Notes: generated from the sequence alone by a model not told the origin. 64,000 nucleotides of DNA from Catenulispora sp. MAP5-51 (GCF_041261205.1 NZ_JBGCCH010000013.1:62001-126000); one strand, 5' to 3'; shown: positions 52,601-59,878, counted from the first letter of the stretch. Translations and numbers: made by a program.

Positions 52601-52823
52601 CGGTGGCCGCGCCGAGGTTCTGGACCGCGGACGAACCGGTCGCGGGGTCCACGGCGACGGCGGCCGCGACGGGCGCGACGGAACGTGTGCTCGATGCGCC
52701 TTGCGGGCTGCTGCCGGCCGTCGCCATCTGGACGGTCGCGGCCAGGACTGTACAGACGAGTGCGGCGGCCCCGAAGGCTCGGGACGCAGAGCGGCGTGTG
52801 CGGATCGTGTCAATGGATCTCAT
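49098..52823 (-). CDS. csxA: Secreted GH2 exo-beta-D-glucosaminidase (exochitosanase)
   Basis: A 1241-residue exported enzyme. A signal peptide (about 1-36) is followed by a GH2 sandwich domain, immunoglobulin-like domains and the TIM barrel. FQWSDNNP (Asp about 508) carries the S-D pair that replaces the usual N-E acid/base in exochitosanases of this family, and GFDSEQSAGD (Glu about 587) fits the nucleophile. C-terminal Ig-like and CBM-like modules are nearly the same as those of the GH8 protein. It removes glucosamine from the non-reducing end of chitosan. GAGGAG sets the ATG. First gene of the operon, preceded by the palindrome at 52891-52907. Confidence 0.87.
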   Translation of the reverse strand: MRSIDTIRTRRSASRAFGAAALVCTVLAATVQMATAGSSPQGASSTRSVAPVAAAVAVDPATGSSAVQNLGAATGWKVLTSSTATQGGAKISAPGFSTSGWLTVANDGGGAPGTEINALLQNGSCPNVYVSTNMKTCFGQMTKVGADTIAQFSVPWWYRTDFTAPPSGQGARLVLNGVVGTADVWVNGTQVASSSTVTGDYDKFVFDITSKLVSGTNSLAIEMHPNNPNSMLTLDNVDWSQIPPDNNTGIQFPVQLESGGPLIVDDAHANQSTAANLSSSALTVKASVVNVTGSAQTGAVTATLTPPGGGTPISVTQNVTVAANATSTVTFAPSSYPALTLSSPKIWWPYQMGAQPLYTLATSVAQNSTVLNTTSETFGIRTVQSSLVGSGSAATSGVRQFGINGQPLVIRGGGWDPDLFLRYDPADTAQQIALMKSMGLNAIRLEGHFMPPDFYQQMDAAGILVNVGYQCCDEWENSGSAGTVYQNTATTQGAIWRNHPSIFSFQWSDNNPTSTQESQALNGFAAADFPGPFISSAEYNSSSQLGVSGEKEGPYDWVPSNYWYDTSHYPSGDSTLTNAGGAWGFDSEQSAGDTVPTLDSINRFLSSSDQSALWQTTAANQYHANYEGTSHSGYAFGTLYNLDQAVSKRFGAWSSLAQYVQEAQAQNYEDTRAQFEAYIAHSTYTTQPSTGTIYWQMNKGWPTLLWSLYNNDYDQAGAYFGAQEANRTLHAIYTLDTHTVTVDNLSGQTQSGVTVESKVYNTSGSLLDDQTSGSLSLASQKVQNKVLTPKLPSAAGTVYFVELLVKQNGTVVDRNVYWDSTTPDAVNWGSTIPSGGGNPQATMSSYANLSALQNLPSATVSATASTTSQPGPNGADSLVTVTVTNKSTTPTVGFLLRADLRRGTASGSELSGDNEVTSAVWSDNDITLWPGESETLTASFKSSDLQGATPVVSLSGWNAAKTDVVAGTGTGAPNDFSISDAPASGSVAQGSSTTATVSTALTSGTAEPVTLTASGLPTGATAAFSPASVTAGGSSTVTISTAASTPAGTYPITITGTAASATHTTSYSLTVTSSGGGGCTAAQLLANPGFESGAASWTQTSTLGFDPITKATSAEPAHSGSYIAWFNGNGSKDTDTIAQSVTIPAGCSASLTYWLHIDTTESTSTAKPDTFTVQVLNASGTVLGTVGSFSNLNAASGYSQKTADLSAYAGQTVTLKFTGSETDTSGGTTTFVVDDTALQTN

Positions 52824-52890
52824 GCCCGGCTCCTCGTGGGCTTGGCGGGTGACGCGGGATGCGACGGTGCTGGAGCGCTGCGCGATGGAA

Positions 52891-52974
52891 TTAGGAAAGC
52901 TTCCTAACGAGATCGGGGCGTACGCTACTTCCCCTCCGACCAGGTCGTCAAGAGTCTGCGAAAGCTCCTTAACC
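52891..52974. promoter_or_regulatory. Palindromic box pair upstream of the exochitosanase operon
   Basis: TTAGGAAAGCTTCCTAA (52891-52907) is a perfect palindrome 68 bp upstream of the operon's start codon. A degenerate copy containing GAAAGCTCCTTAAC lies at about 52955-52974. From memory it resembles operators of ROK-family chitosanase repressors (CsnR type) in actinomycetes; I could not verify this. Confidence 0.6.
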
Positions 52975-53115
52975 AGATGTGGTGGAGCGTGGATCGTTCG
53001 GGTGCGCACCCCGTTCGGAGCAGCCCGAAGGCTCCGCAGGGGTGAGTCACTCTCTGGTGGGTATCTGCTCGCGCGCCGTGAGGTCGTCGAAACAGCGGGC
53101 ATGGAGGAAACGGGC

Positions 53116-53613
53116 ATGAGGGTCTGTCGCAGGTCGTGGATCGCCGGGATGGCGCTGGGCGTGGTGTCCGTCGGGGCCGCTGGAGCGGTCACGGGGTGCA
53201 GCAGCAGCGCGTCGAGCCCCGGATCGAGCGCCGGCAGCGCGGTGTCGAGCGCGATCTCGCAGGGCGCCTCGGCGGTGGGCTCCGCGGCCTCCCAGGCGGC
53301 GTCGGCCGCGGCGTCGGCGCTGGGGGACATCAAGAACGGCGTGACCGCCACCTCGGACGTCAAGGTCGGAACGGTCACCATCGGCTCGGACGGCAAGGCG
53401 ACCGCCGAGGTCACCGCCACGAACCCGACCAGCAGCGCGCACGACTACACGATCGCCGTGTCCTTCGACGACCAGAGCGGAGGACTCCAGGACGCGACCG
53501 TGGTGACCATCTCGAACGTCCCCGCCAACGGCTCGGGGACCGGCACCGCGACCAGCAACCGGCAGCTGTCGGGGACGCTGACGGCGAAGGTGTCGGCCGC
53601 GGTGCGGCACTGA
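53116..53613 (+). CDS. Small lipoprotein with Ser/Ala-rich linker
   Basis: A 165-residue lipoprotein. The signal peptide ends in the lipobox GAVTGC (Cys near residue 33). A low-complexity Ser/Ala/Gly linker is followed by a beta-sandwich-like domain (VKVGTVTIGSDGKATAEVTA, DYTIAVSFDDQSGGLQDATV), reminiscent of FxLYD-type domains. The second ATG is chosen because GGAGG precedes it. Function unknown; it stands between the chitosanase operon promoter and an HTH protein gene. Confidence 0.75.
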   Translation: MRVCRRSWIAGMALGVVSVGAAGAVTGCSSSASSPGSSAGSAVSSAISQGASAVGSAASQAASAAASALGDIKNGVTATSDVKVGTVTIGSDGKATAEVTATNPTSSAHDYTIAVSFDDQSGGLQDATVVTISNVPANGSGTGTATSNRQLSGTLTAKVSAAVRH

Positions 53614-53648
53614 GGCCACTACGCGCGCCGACCGTTCCTTGATTCCGC

Positions 53649-53688
53649 GTCAGGGTTCCCATACAGTCATGCGTAAGGGAATCCTGAC
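53649..53688. promoter_or_regulatory. 12-bp inverted repeat upstream of the HTH protein gene
   Basis: GTCAGGGTTCCC (53649-53660) and GGGAATCCTGAC (53677-53688) match in 11 of 12 positions. It ends 16 bp before the start codon of the HTH protein, which could be its ligand. Confidence 0.5.
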
Positions 53689-53704
53689 ATCGAAGGAGTG
53701 CGCG

Positions 53705-54268
53705 ATGGGTTGGCTCTATGAGGGCGTCCCGGACGAGGAGCACGAAGGCCAGGCGGTCGGCGTGCTCGCCAACGGCGTGATCCCGGCCTACGGCTCGGGC
53801 GGCCAGTGGTCCGAGATGGAGTTCCGGGACGGCTGGTGGTCGGCGGGCAGCGAGGCCGACGCCCCGGGCGTGGAGCCGGCGTGGCTGCTGCCGGCGTGCG
53901 TGTGCGGCTGGCGCGGCGAGCGCGTCGGCTACGACCCGCAGGCCGAGGACACAGCGCGGGGTCAGTGGGACGTCCACATGGACGACGTCACCGTGTACTT
54001 CCTGACGGTCGCCAAAGCCGCCGAGGCGTTGGCCGGAACCCTTGAGACGGCGCGCAAGGAGGGCGAGTACGACGCCCGACCGCTGGCAGTCGTCAAGGCC
54101 CTGCGGGTCACGCAGGCGCGCATCGGCTCGGAGATCGCGGCGGCGGTGGGCGCCGCGCGGGCGCGGGAGCTGAGCTGGGAGCTGATCGGGGACGCGTTGG
54201 GCGTCACGCGGCAGACCGCGCACGAGCGGTATCGGGATGTGGTGGCCGCTCCGGCGCACCAGGAATAG
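53705..54268 (+). CDS. Hypothetical protein with C-terminal helix-turn-helix
   Basis: A 187-residue protein. The N-terminal half is acidic and tryptophan-rich (MGWLYEGVPDEEHEGQAVGV, GGQWSEMEFRDGWW) with a CVCGWRGER cysteine pair. The C-terminal part has a plausible HTH (LSWELIGDALGVTRQTAHER). GGAG precedes the ATG. Similar actinomycete proteins are uncharacterised; the HTH and the upstream inverted repeat suggest DNA binding and autoregulation. Confidence 0.65.
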   Translation: MGWLYEGVPDEEHEGQAVGVLANGVIPAYGSGGQWSEMEFRDGWWSAGSEADAPGVEPAWLLPACVCGWRGERVGYDPQAEDTARGQWDVHMDDVTVYFLTVAKAAEALAGTLETARKEGEYDARPLAVVKALRVTQARIGSEIAAAVGAARARELSWELIGDALGVTRQTAHERYRDVVAAPAHQE

Positions 54269-54318
54269 CGGGTCCGGACCGGCGCCGCACGCCGATCCGG
54301 AACCGTCAGGCTTCTTGC

Positions 54319-54935
54319 TCAGCCGTTCTTCTGGTCCAGCACCGGGCCGCTGCCCGCGCCCCCGCCGGTCCGCAGTCCGCCGCCGTCGGTACCGGTCACC
54401 GCGCCCCGCGGCGGGTCGGCCGGCAGGCTCACGCACGCCGGCACCGGCCGGTCGGTCAGCACCACGGCGATGTGCTGAATGCCGCCGTCGAAGCCGACGG
54501 CGACCAGCATGGTGTCGTTCTTCGGCAGGGCCTTGGCCTGGACCGTGACCGAGTTGATGCCGCCAGCTCGCGGCGCCCCGCCAGCCGGACGGCGCGCTCA
54601 CGGCGGCGCGCGTCGGACTCGCAGTGCTTGGCGAAGACCCGGCGCGCTATGCCGAACAGCCAGGCGCGCGCGGTGCCGCGGCGGGGGTCGAAGGTGGTGT
54701 AGGAGGTGATCGCCTCGACGAACGTGTCCGCGGTCAGGTCGGCGACCGTCTGCGGGTCCGTGCTGCGCCGGGCGAAGTAGGCGGTGACCGCGTCGATGTT
54801 GGCGCGGTACATGTGCTCGAAACCGGCGGCGGGGTCGTGGTCCGGGGCGGGCCGCCAGGGCCGTCCCGGATGCGTGGGCTCCGTTCGCGGCCGATCTCGA
54901 GGGCGCTGTGGTCGCTGCGTCGTCGTCTCGCTCAC
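54319..54935 (-). pseudogene. ECF sigma factor remnant joined out of frame to the end of another gene
   Basis: From ATG at 54935 the minus strand encodes sigma-70 region 2: FEHMYRANIDAVTAYFARRS, LTADTFVEAITSYTTFDPRR, GTARAWLFGIARRVFAKHCE. After RRERAVRLAGRREL (near 54565) similarity ends; region 4 is missing. In another frame the strand continues as GGINSVTVQAKALPKNDTML, VAVGFDGGIQHIAVVLTDRP and runs to the TGA at 54319. This looks like the C-terminus of a different protein, perhaps the partner gene that normally follows such sigma factors. A deletion joining the two genes is the simplest reading. Confidence 0.65.
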
Positions 54936-55068
54936 ACCAGGGGATTGCCGTCCTCGGCGGATTCTGTCACGGGCCCGGGTTCACACGTCCGGCGCTGGCG
55001 ACGTTTGCGCAGGCCCCGGCGTGTGCAGACCACCGGGTGATCGTTGCCCCCGACTCAGCGAGGTCACG

Positions 55069-56169
55069 TTGAAGCAGCGTGCGAACAAGGGTGCGGCCGC
55101 CGCCGCGGTGTGCGTGGCCCTGCTGGCCGCGGCCGGCTGCGGATCCTCGACGCCGAAGCCGAAGTCCACCCCGGCCGCCTCGTCCACGGCGGCGGGCCCG
55201 GGCGGCGCGGCGAGCCCGAACAGCAGCTCGACGCAGGTCTCCGACCAACTTCAGTCGGACTACGAGACCATGGTCGCCAACGTGCTGCCCTCGGTGGTGC
55301 AGATCAGCACCGACAGCGGCCTGGGCTCCGGCGTGGTCTACGACAGCAAGGGCGACATCCTCACCAACGCGCACGTCGTCGGGCAGGCCACCAGCTTCAT
55401 GGTCACCCAGCCCACCGGCGGCCGGCCGCTGACCGCCTCGCTGGTCGGCAGCTTCCCCACCGGCGACCTGGCGGTGATCCGGGTCAGCGGCGGGGCGAAC
55501 GGGCTCAGGCCGGCGAAGTTCGGCGACTCCACCAAGCTCAAGGTCGGGCAGATCGTGCTGGCCATGGGCAGCCCGCTGGGCCTGACCGGCACCGTGACCG
55601 AGGGCATCGTCTCGGCGCTGGGCCGTACCGTGACCTCCAACGACGCCAACGGCGCCGCCATCACCGTGGGCGACGCCATCCAGACCTCGGCGGCGATCAA
55701 CAACGGCAACAGCGGCGGCGCGCTGGTGGACCTGTCCAGCGAAGTGGTCGGCATCCCCTCGGCCGCGGCGCTCAACCCCGAGCTCGGCAACAGCGCCGCG
55801 CCCGGCATCGGCTTCGCGATCCCGACCGCGACCGCCACCCGCATCGCCGACCAGCTGATCGCCTCGGGCAAGGTGACCGACTCCGGCCGCGCCGCGCTCG
55901 GGGTGAAGGTGCAGGGCGTGGTGGACAACAACGGGACCCCGGCCGGCGTCGGCATCGCCCAGGTGGAGGCGAACAGCGCCGCCGGGGCCGCCGGGCTGAA
56001 GGTCGGCGACGTGATCACCGCCGTGAACGGCACGCCGACGCCGGACCCGACGACGCTGTCCCAGGTGCTGGTGACGCTCAAGCCCGGACAGCAGGTCAAG
56101 GTGGACTACACGTCCCCGGACGGATCGAAGCACACGGCGACGGTCACGCTCGGGACGCTGAACGGGTGA
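55069..56169 (+). CDS. HtrA/DegP-like serine protease with PDZ domain, lipoprotein
   Basis: A 366-residue exported protease. The signal peptide ends in a lipobox (LLAAAGC, about 22). The trypsin-like domain carries H in TNAHVVG (about 101), D in GDLAVIRV (about 132) and S in INNGNSGGALVD (about 216). A PDZ domain (about 275-360; GVGIAQVEANSAAGAAGLKV, GDVITAVNGTPTPDPTTL) follows. TTG start with GCGAGG; no ATG or GTG fits. It degrades or refolds damaged exported proteins. It runs opposite to the adjacent sigma remnant. Confidence 0.88.
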   Translation: MKQRANKGAAAAAVCVALLAAAGCGSSTPKPKSTPAASSTAAGPGGAASPNSSSTQVSDQLQSDYETMVANVLPSVVQISTDSGLGSGVVYDSKGDILTNAHVVGQATSFMVTQPTGGRPLTASLVGSFPTGDLAVIRVSGGANGLRPAKFGDSTKLKVGQIVLAMGSPLGLTGTVTEGIVSALGRTVTSNDANGAAITVGDAIQTSAAINNGNSGGALVDLSSEVVGIPSAAALNPELGNSAAPGIGFAIPTATATRIADQLIASGKVTDSGRAALGVKVQGVVDNNGTPAGVGIAQVEANSAAGAAGLKVGDVITAVNGTPTPDPTTLSQVLVTLKPGQQVKVDYTSPDGSKHTATVTLGTLNG

Positions 56170-56224
56170 GCGGACGGGCCGCTCAGGCGGTCCACCGGGC
56201 CGCTCAGACAGTCCACTGGACCGC

Positions 56225-56608
56225 TCAGACAGTCCACGGCGGGACGACGCCGTCGCCCTGGCGCGGCAGCGTCCACGCCCGCCCGCCGGCCGGCGCGGTC
56301 ACGATCGCGCTGAACCCGGCAACCGGGTCCGGGATGACCCGGCGCTCGGCATCGGCCGGCACCACGATGGTGTCGCCGGCGCGCAGCGCGTGCTTGTCCC
56401 CCGCCAGTTCCACATCGGCGGCGCCGGCGGTGAGGACCCAGATCTGCTCGACGTCGATGACGTGCAGCGGCCCGGCCGGCGCCCCGGCCTCGACGTCCAC
56501 GCGCCAGATCGGCCGCTCGGCGGCACCGAGCGTGGGCGAGGCGAGGGTGGTCATGGTACCGGCCGGGGTCTGGCTGCGGCGGGTCTCGGAGGTGCGGATG
56601 ACGGACAT
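56225..56608 (-). CDS. Cupin-domain protein
   Basis: A 127-residue single-domain cupin. PAGPLHVIDVEQIWVLTAGA and GDTIVVPADAERRV form the two cupin motifs, with one conserved His and Glu/Gln metal ligands partly retained. Such proteins are small isomerases, dioxygenases or sensors. It is divergent from a MarR regulator with overlapping operators between them, so it is probably the regulated target. Confidence 0.82.
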   Translation of the reverse strand: MSVIRTSETRRSQTPAGTMTTLASPTLGAAERPIWRVDVEAGAPAGPLHVIDVEQIWVLTAGAADVELAGDKHALRAGDTIVVPADAERRVIPDPVAGFSAIVTAPAGGRAWTLPRQGDGVVPPWTV

Positions 56609-56625
56609 GGCGGGCTCCTCGGTCT

Positions 56626-56674
56626 ACAATCGACAACGGCGTTGTCCTAACTAGACAATAAGGTTGTCGATTGT
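56626..56674. promoter_or_regulatory. MarR operator region: 12-bp inverted repeat containing two dyads
   Basis: ACAATCGACAAC (56626-56637) is exactly complementary to GTTGTCGATTGT (56663-56674). Within it are GACAACggcGTTGTC (56632-56646) and GACAATaagGTTGTC (56654-56668), centred 22 bp apart, about two helix turns. The right arm overlaps the possible MarR start codons. Confidence 0.8.
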
Positions 56675-57143
56675 GTCAAGTACGCTGCCTCCGCCAGGCT
56701 CCGACCTGCCGCTGCTCATGCTGCTCGGCTTCCGGGCCCTGATCGACGACGTGCACACCGAACTCGCCGAGGCCGGCCACCCGGGCTTCCGGCCGCTGCA
56801 CGGCGTCACCTTCAAGGCCATCGGCGACGGCGTCACCGCCTCCGAACTCGGACGGCGCCTCGGCGTGTCCAAGCAGGCGGCGGGCAAGACCATCGAAGGA
56901 CTCGAACGCGAGGGGTACGTCGAGCGCGTCGCCGACCCCGCGGACGCCCGAAGCAAGATCATCCGCCTCACCCCGCGCGGCACGGAGGTCCAGCAGCGCG
57001 CGTTCGAAGCGATGGCCGGACTACGGGCCCGCTGGGCGGAGCGCCTCGGCGAGGAGCGGATGACCGCGGTCGAGGAGGCACTGCGCGAGATGACCGCCGA
57101 CCGCGAGATGCGCTTCGACATCCCGGGATGGTTCAACGGCTAG
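56673..57143 (+). CDS. MarR-family transcriptional regulator
   Basis: A 156-residue winged-helix regulator: LLMLLGFRALIDDVHTELAE (dimer helix), TASELGRRLGVSKQAAGKTI (HTH), REGYVERVADPADARSKIIR (wing) and a C-terminal dimer helix. There is no ribosome site before the GTG at 56673 or the TTG at 56664, and both lie in the operator, so a leaderless transcript is likely. Its TAG stop lies within the left arm of the 218-bp inverted-repeat element. Likely autorepressor and regulator of the cupin gene. Confidence 0.85.
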   Translation: MSSTLPPPGSDLPLLMLLGFRALIDDVHTELAEAGHPGFRPLHGVTFKAIGDGVTASELGRRLGVSKQAAGKTIEGLEREGYVERVADPADARSKIIRLTPRGTEVQQRAFEAMAGLRARWAERLGEERMTAVEEALREMTADREMRFDIPGWFNG

Positions 57144-57357
57144 ACGATTGATTCCTGGGGGTTCCGGCAAGCAGCACCGCACCTGACAAGCAGTCTTGCG
57201 AAACGGTTCAGCAGCAAGCATGGGCGTCACGGACGACCTCCCTCATCCTGGTTGGCTGTGGGTGGTCGGCCGGGCGGCCAGGCGCCGCTGATCAACCACT
57301 GCGCCGAAGGCGCCAACGGATACAGCGCGCCGGTACCCCCAGGAATCAATCGTCTAG
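57140..57357. mobile_element. Candidate MITE: 218-bp element with perfect 23-bp terminal inverted repeats
   Basis: Bases 57140-57162 are the exact reverse complement of 57335-57357 (left end CTAGACGATTGATTCCTGGG). The outer CTAG at each end could be a duplicated target or part of the repeat. The 172-bp interior has no gene. The left arm starts at the last codon of the MarR gene and supplies its stop. No transposase is nearby, so if mobile it is non-autonomous. The stretch 57144-57468 holds nothing else recognisable. Confidence 0.6.
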
Positions 57358-57468
57358 AGTTCCCGGCCCGGGTGACGCCCGCGCCGATCATCGGTCTTAT
57401 GCCGCCCCCGGCCGAGCGCCGCCGTGTCGGTCCCCACGGCGGGCCCGCCGAGCGTCTCGACTGGGATC

Positions 57469-57708
57469 ATGAGACATCGCCTGCTGACCGGCCTGGCCGT
57501 CGCACCCCTGACCCTCGCCGCCCCGATCGTGGCGGTCGCACCCGCCGAGGGACTCGCGACGACAGGGCGCCCGGCACTGCCCGCCACGGTGATGGAGCCG
57601 GAGAAGCAGGCCGCCGACTCGGTCGGGCTCCTCGCCGGCGGCATGGTGGTCGCGGCCAGCGCGGCCTTCGCCGGAACGGCGATGGTGCGGCGGAAGGCGC
57701 GGCGGTAG
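57469..57708 (+). CDS. Small exported membrane-anchored protein
   Basis: A 79-residue protein: a basic start and signal-like helix (LLTGLAVAPLTLAAPIVAVA), a short external stretch with TTGRPALPATVMEPE, a second helix (VGLLAGGMVVAASAAFAGTA) and a basic tail (RRKARR). The layout is that of sortase-anchored proteins, but there is no proper LPxTG. GGGA precedes the ATG. Function unknown. Confidence 0.5.
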   Translation: MRHRLLTGLAVAPLTLAAPIVAVAPAEGLATTGRPALPATVMEPEKQAADSVGLLAGGMVVAASAAFAGTAMVRRKARR

Positions 57709-57807
57709 GCGGGTGCTGCGATGGGCGGGCGGGGCGGGCAAATCGGCGGAGCTGGCTCGCTGGCTGGTCGTGGCCGAGCGCGAGGCGCTTGCCGCGGGAG
57801 TAGCCCG

Positions 57808-58317
57808 CTACCCGACCGGCCCCACATAGAACCGCACCCTGGCCGGCAGCCCGTCGGCGGCGATCCAACCGCCCTCGCCGCTCGCGGCCAGCCGCCAGCC
57901 GGCCCGCTCGTACAGGGCGATCGCGCCCGCGGCCGATGCGTCCACTTCGAGCACTGCTTGGAGCCCTTCGTCCCTTGCCGCCTGCGCCGCGTGGTCGAGC
58001 AGGTCGGTCGCCAGACCTCCGCGGCGTGCGTCCACCGCCACGAACAGGCGCGCCACCAGGGCGAGGTTCGGGGCCGGGAGGCCGAGTGCCTCGGCGATGG
58101 CGGCGTCGGCCCGGGTGAGGGCCACGTGGCCGCGGACCGTGGCGTCGTCGTCGCTGGTCGCGACCCAGACTCCGAGTATGTTCTTCGGGGTCAGCCAGCC
58201 CTGCGGGTCGGCCGGCCAGCGGACCGGGTAGCCGTCGGTCTCGTGGACGCCGCGCAGGGCTTCGGCGCAGGCGGGGAGGTCGTCGTCGCGGCGGGGGCGG
58301 ATCGCTTGTTCGGGCAC
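57808..58317 (-). CDS. GNAT family N-acetyltransferase
   Basis: A 169-residue acetyltransferase. The acetyl-CoA motif A region reads LVARLFVAVDARRGGLATDLL (first 20: LVARLFVAVDARRGGLATDL), followed by VLEVDASAAGAIALYERAGW (motif B). WVATSDDDATVRGHVALT is the central strand. Substrate (amine, peptide or drug) unknown. GTG start without a strong ribosome site; a TTG nine bases upstream is an alternative. It is divergent from the next gene. Confidence 0.82.
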   Translation of the reverse strand: MPEQAIRPRRDDDLPACAEALRGVHETDGYPVRWPADPQGWLTPKNILGVWVATSDDDATVRGHVALTRADAAIAEALGLPAPNLALVARLFVAVDARRGGLATDLLDHAAQAARDEGLQAVLEVDASAAGAIALYERAGWRLAASGEGGWIAADGLPARVRFYVGPVG

Positions 58318-58437
58318 GGCGATCAAGGATAGGCGCCACCGCGAAACGGGTCGGTCGATGGCCCGCCCGGTGTTGTAGGCTCTCCCGGCGCCCGGCATCT
58401 GGGCGCTCGGGGAACAGGTGATCTGGGGGGATCCACC

Positions 58438-59100
58438 ATGAACGCATCATTGCCGTGCTCTGATCCGGTCTGCCGGACGGTCGCCGGCGTGCCGTCGAGC
58501 CTGCTGCCGCTGCGCCTGCGCGTCGTGGTGCAGCCGGCCGGCTCGCCGCTGGGCGAGGACGCCTTCACGTCCGACTTCCATCCGGACCTGATCGGGGCGG
58601 TCGTGGTGAAGGGCCGCCAGGACGAGCCCCTGGTCCTGACCCGCCATCTGGCCGCGACCTGGCAGGTTCCGCCGGCCCGGCTGTGGGACGACGCGCTCGC
58701 CGCCCTGAGCGTCGAGCCGCTGGAGGTGCGCAGCTTCGCCATGCCCGGGACCCGCACCGACGCGTACTCGGTGACCGGCATGGGCTGGCCCGGCGCCGCG
58801 CACATGTTCCGGCTGGAGCGGGCGCTGGGCCGGCGGCTCCCGCTCGGCGCGCTGGTGATCGTGACGGACGACAACTCGTTCGTCGCGCTGCCGCTGGACT
58901 CCGGCGCGACACCGCACGTCGTCTCCGCGCTCTGGGAGCTGAACGAGACGCTCGGCCGCCGGGCCCGGAAGCCGCTGCCGCCCCGGCTCCTGTGGGTGCG
59001 CGGATGGGACGTGCGCGACCTCGGTGCGGGGACCGTCGACGGTCGGTTCACAGCCGAGATCCCGCGGGAGCTCAGGGCGGGCTTGGCGCAGCTGAACTGA
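58438..59100 (+). CDS. Hypothetical protein, possibly DUF1444-like
   Basis: A 220-residue cytosolic protein. Visible segments are LRVVVQPAGSPLGEDAFTSD, LVLTRHLAATWQVPPARLWD, ALGRRLPLGALVIVTDDNSF and RLLWVRGWDVRDLGAGTVDG. The pattern of a 'DDALAAL' helix followed by beta strands recalls DUF1444/YtpQ proteins, but I am not certain. GGGGGG lies shortly before the ATG. No neighbours hint at a role. Confidence 0.65.
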   Translation: MNASLPCSDPVCRTVAGVPSSLLPLRLRVVVQPAGSPLGEDAFTSDFHPDLIGAVVVKGRQDEPLVLTRHLAATWQVPPARLWDDALAALSVEPLEVRSFAMPGTRTDAYSVTGMGWPGAAHMFRLERALGRRLPLGALVIVTDDNSFVALPLDSGATPHVVSALWELNETLGRRARKPLPPRLLWVRGWDVRDLGAGTVDGRFTAEIPRELRAGLAQLN

Positions 59101-59101
59101 A

Positions 59102-59815
59102 TCAGCCGAGCCGCGCCAGGCCGGAGGTGACCACCAACAACGTCAGCGCCAGCCCGAGCGCGGCGCTGATGCTCTCGTGCAGGACCAGCAGGCCTCCGCT
59201 GACCGCGCCGAGGAAGATGCAGGCCAGCGAGAGCAGGCGCCGCACCGTCGGCCGCCCGAGGGGGTCCGCGGCGATGCCGGTGACCGTCATGGTCAGGACC
59301 GTGGTGGTCAGGTCCGGGACGGCGAGCTTGCGGACCACCGCGTTCTGCACCCCGAAGCCGAAGGCCAGGATCGCGGTGAGCTGGGCGTGGGTGGCGGTCT
59401 TCGTGTCGTCTTCGAAGGCGGCGATGAGCAGGGCGACCGTGACGAAGGCGGCGTGCGTGGCGACGGCGTTGGCCAGGCGGTGGTGCTCGGCGTCGCCGGG
59501 AGTGCCGCGGGCCAGACGGGTCTCGGTCCAGGCGCCGGCCGCGAAGCAGGCGATGGCCAGGCAGGGGGCCCAGACCGTCAGGCCCTTCGCGCCGGCCAGG
59601 GCGAAGCCGAGGAAGACCACGTTGCCGGTCATGTTGGCCACGAAGATGTGGTTCAGGGCCAGGTAGCTGACGGCGTCCACAACACCGGTGACGAGGGTGG
59701 CGACGATCAGCGCGGCCGGCAGGACGCCGTGCTCGGCGGCGCCGCCGTCGTAGAGGCGGTCGGACAGGCGCAGCAGAGCGGCTTTCACGGAGGTGATTAG
59801 ACCAGAAGCTGGCAT
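59102..59815 (-). CDS. DUF1275 (YoaK-like) membrane protein
   Basis: A 237-residue protein with six probable helices. AALIVATLVTGVVDAVSYLA, NHIFVANMTGNVVFLGFALA and FGFGVQNAVVRKLAVPDLTT are the family's conserved blocks. DUF1275 proteins are small transporters or membrane proteins of unknown substrate. The ATG at 59815 is given; GTG at 59788 is equally possible, and neither has a clear ribosome site. It converges on the hypothetical gene, with 1 bp between stops. Confidence 0.85.
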   Translation of the reverse strand: MPASGLITSVKAALLRLSDRLYDGGAAEHGVLPAALIVATLVTGVVDAVSYLALNHIFVANMTGNVVFLGFALAGAKGLTVWAPCLAIACFAAGAWTETRLARGTPGDAEHHRLANAVATHAAFVTVALLIAAFEDDTKTATHAQLTAILAFGFGVQNAVVRKLAVPDLTTTVLTMTVTGIAADPLGRPTVRRLLSLACIFLGAVSGGLLVLHESISAALGLALTLLVVTSGLARLG

Positions 59816-59878
59816 CCGGACGGCCGGTCGGGGGCGCGTCCCGTTCACGCGGCGCCCGGAGCGGGTAAGGGTCACACC

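Noticed and set aside
49047-52907. A 1286-codon + strand frame opposite the GH2 gene
   Set aside because: Antisense shadow: no domains, extreme Arg/Gly/Val composition; the minus strand encodes a full GH2 enzyme.
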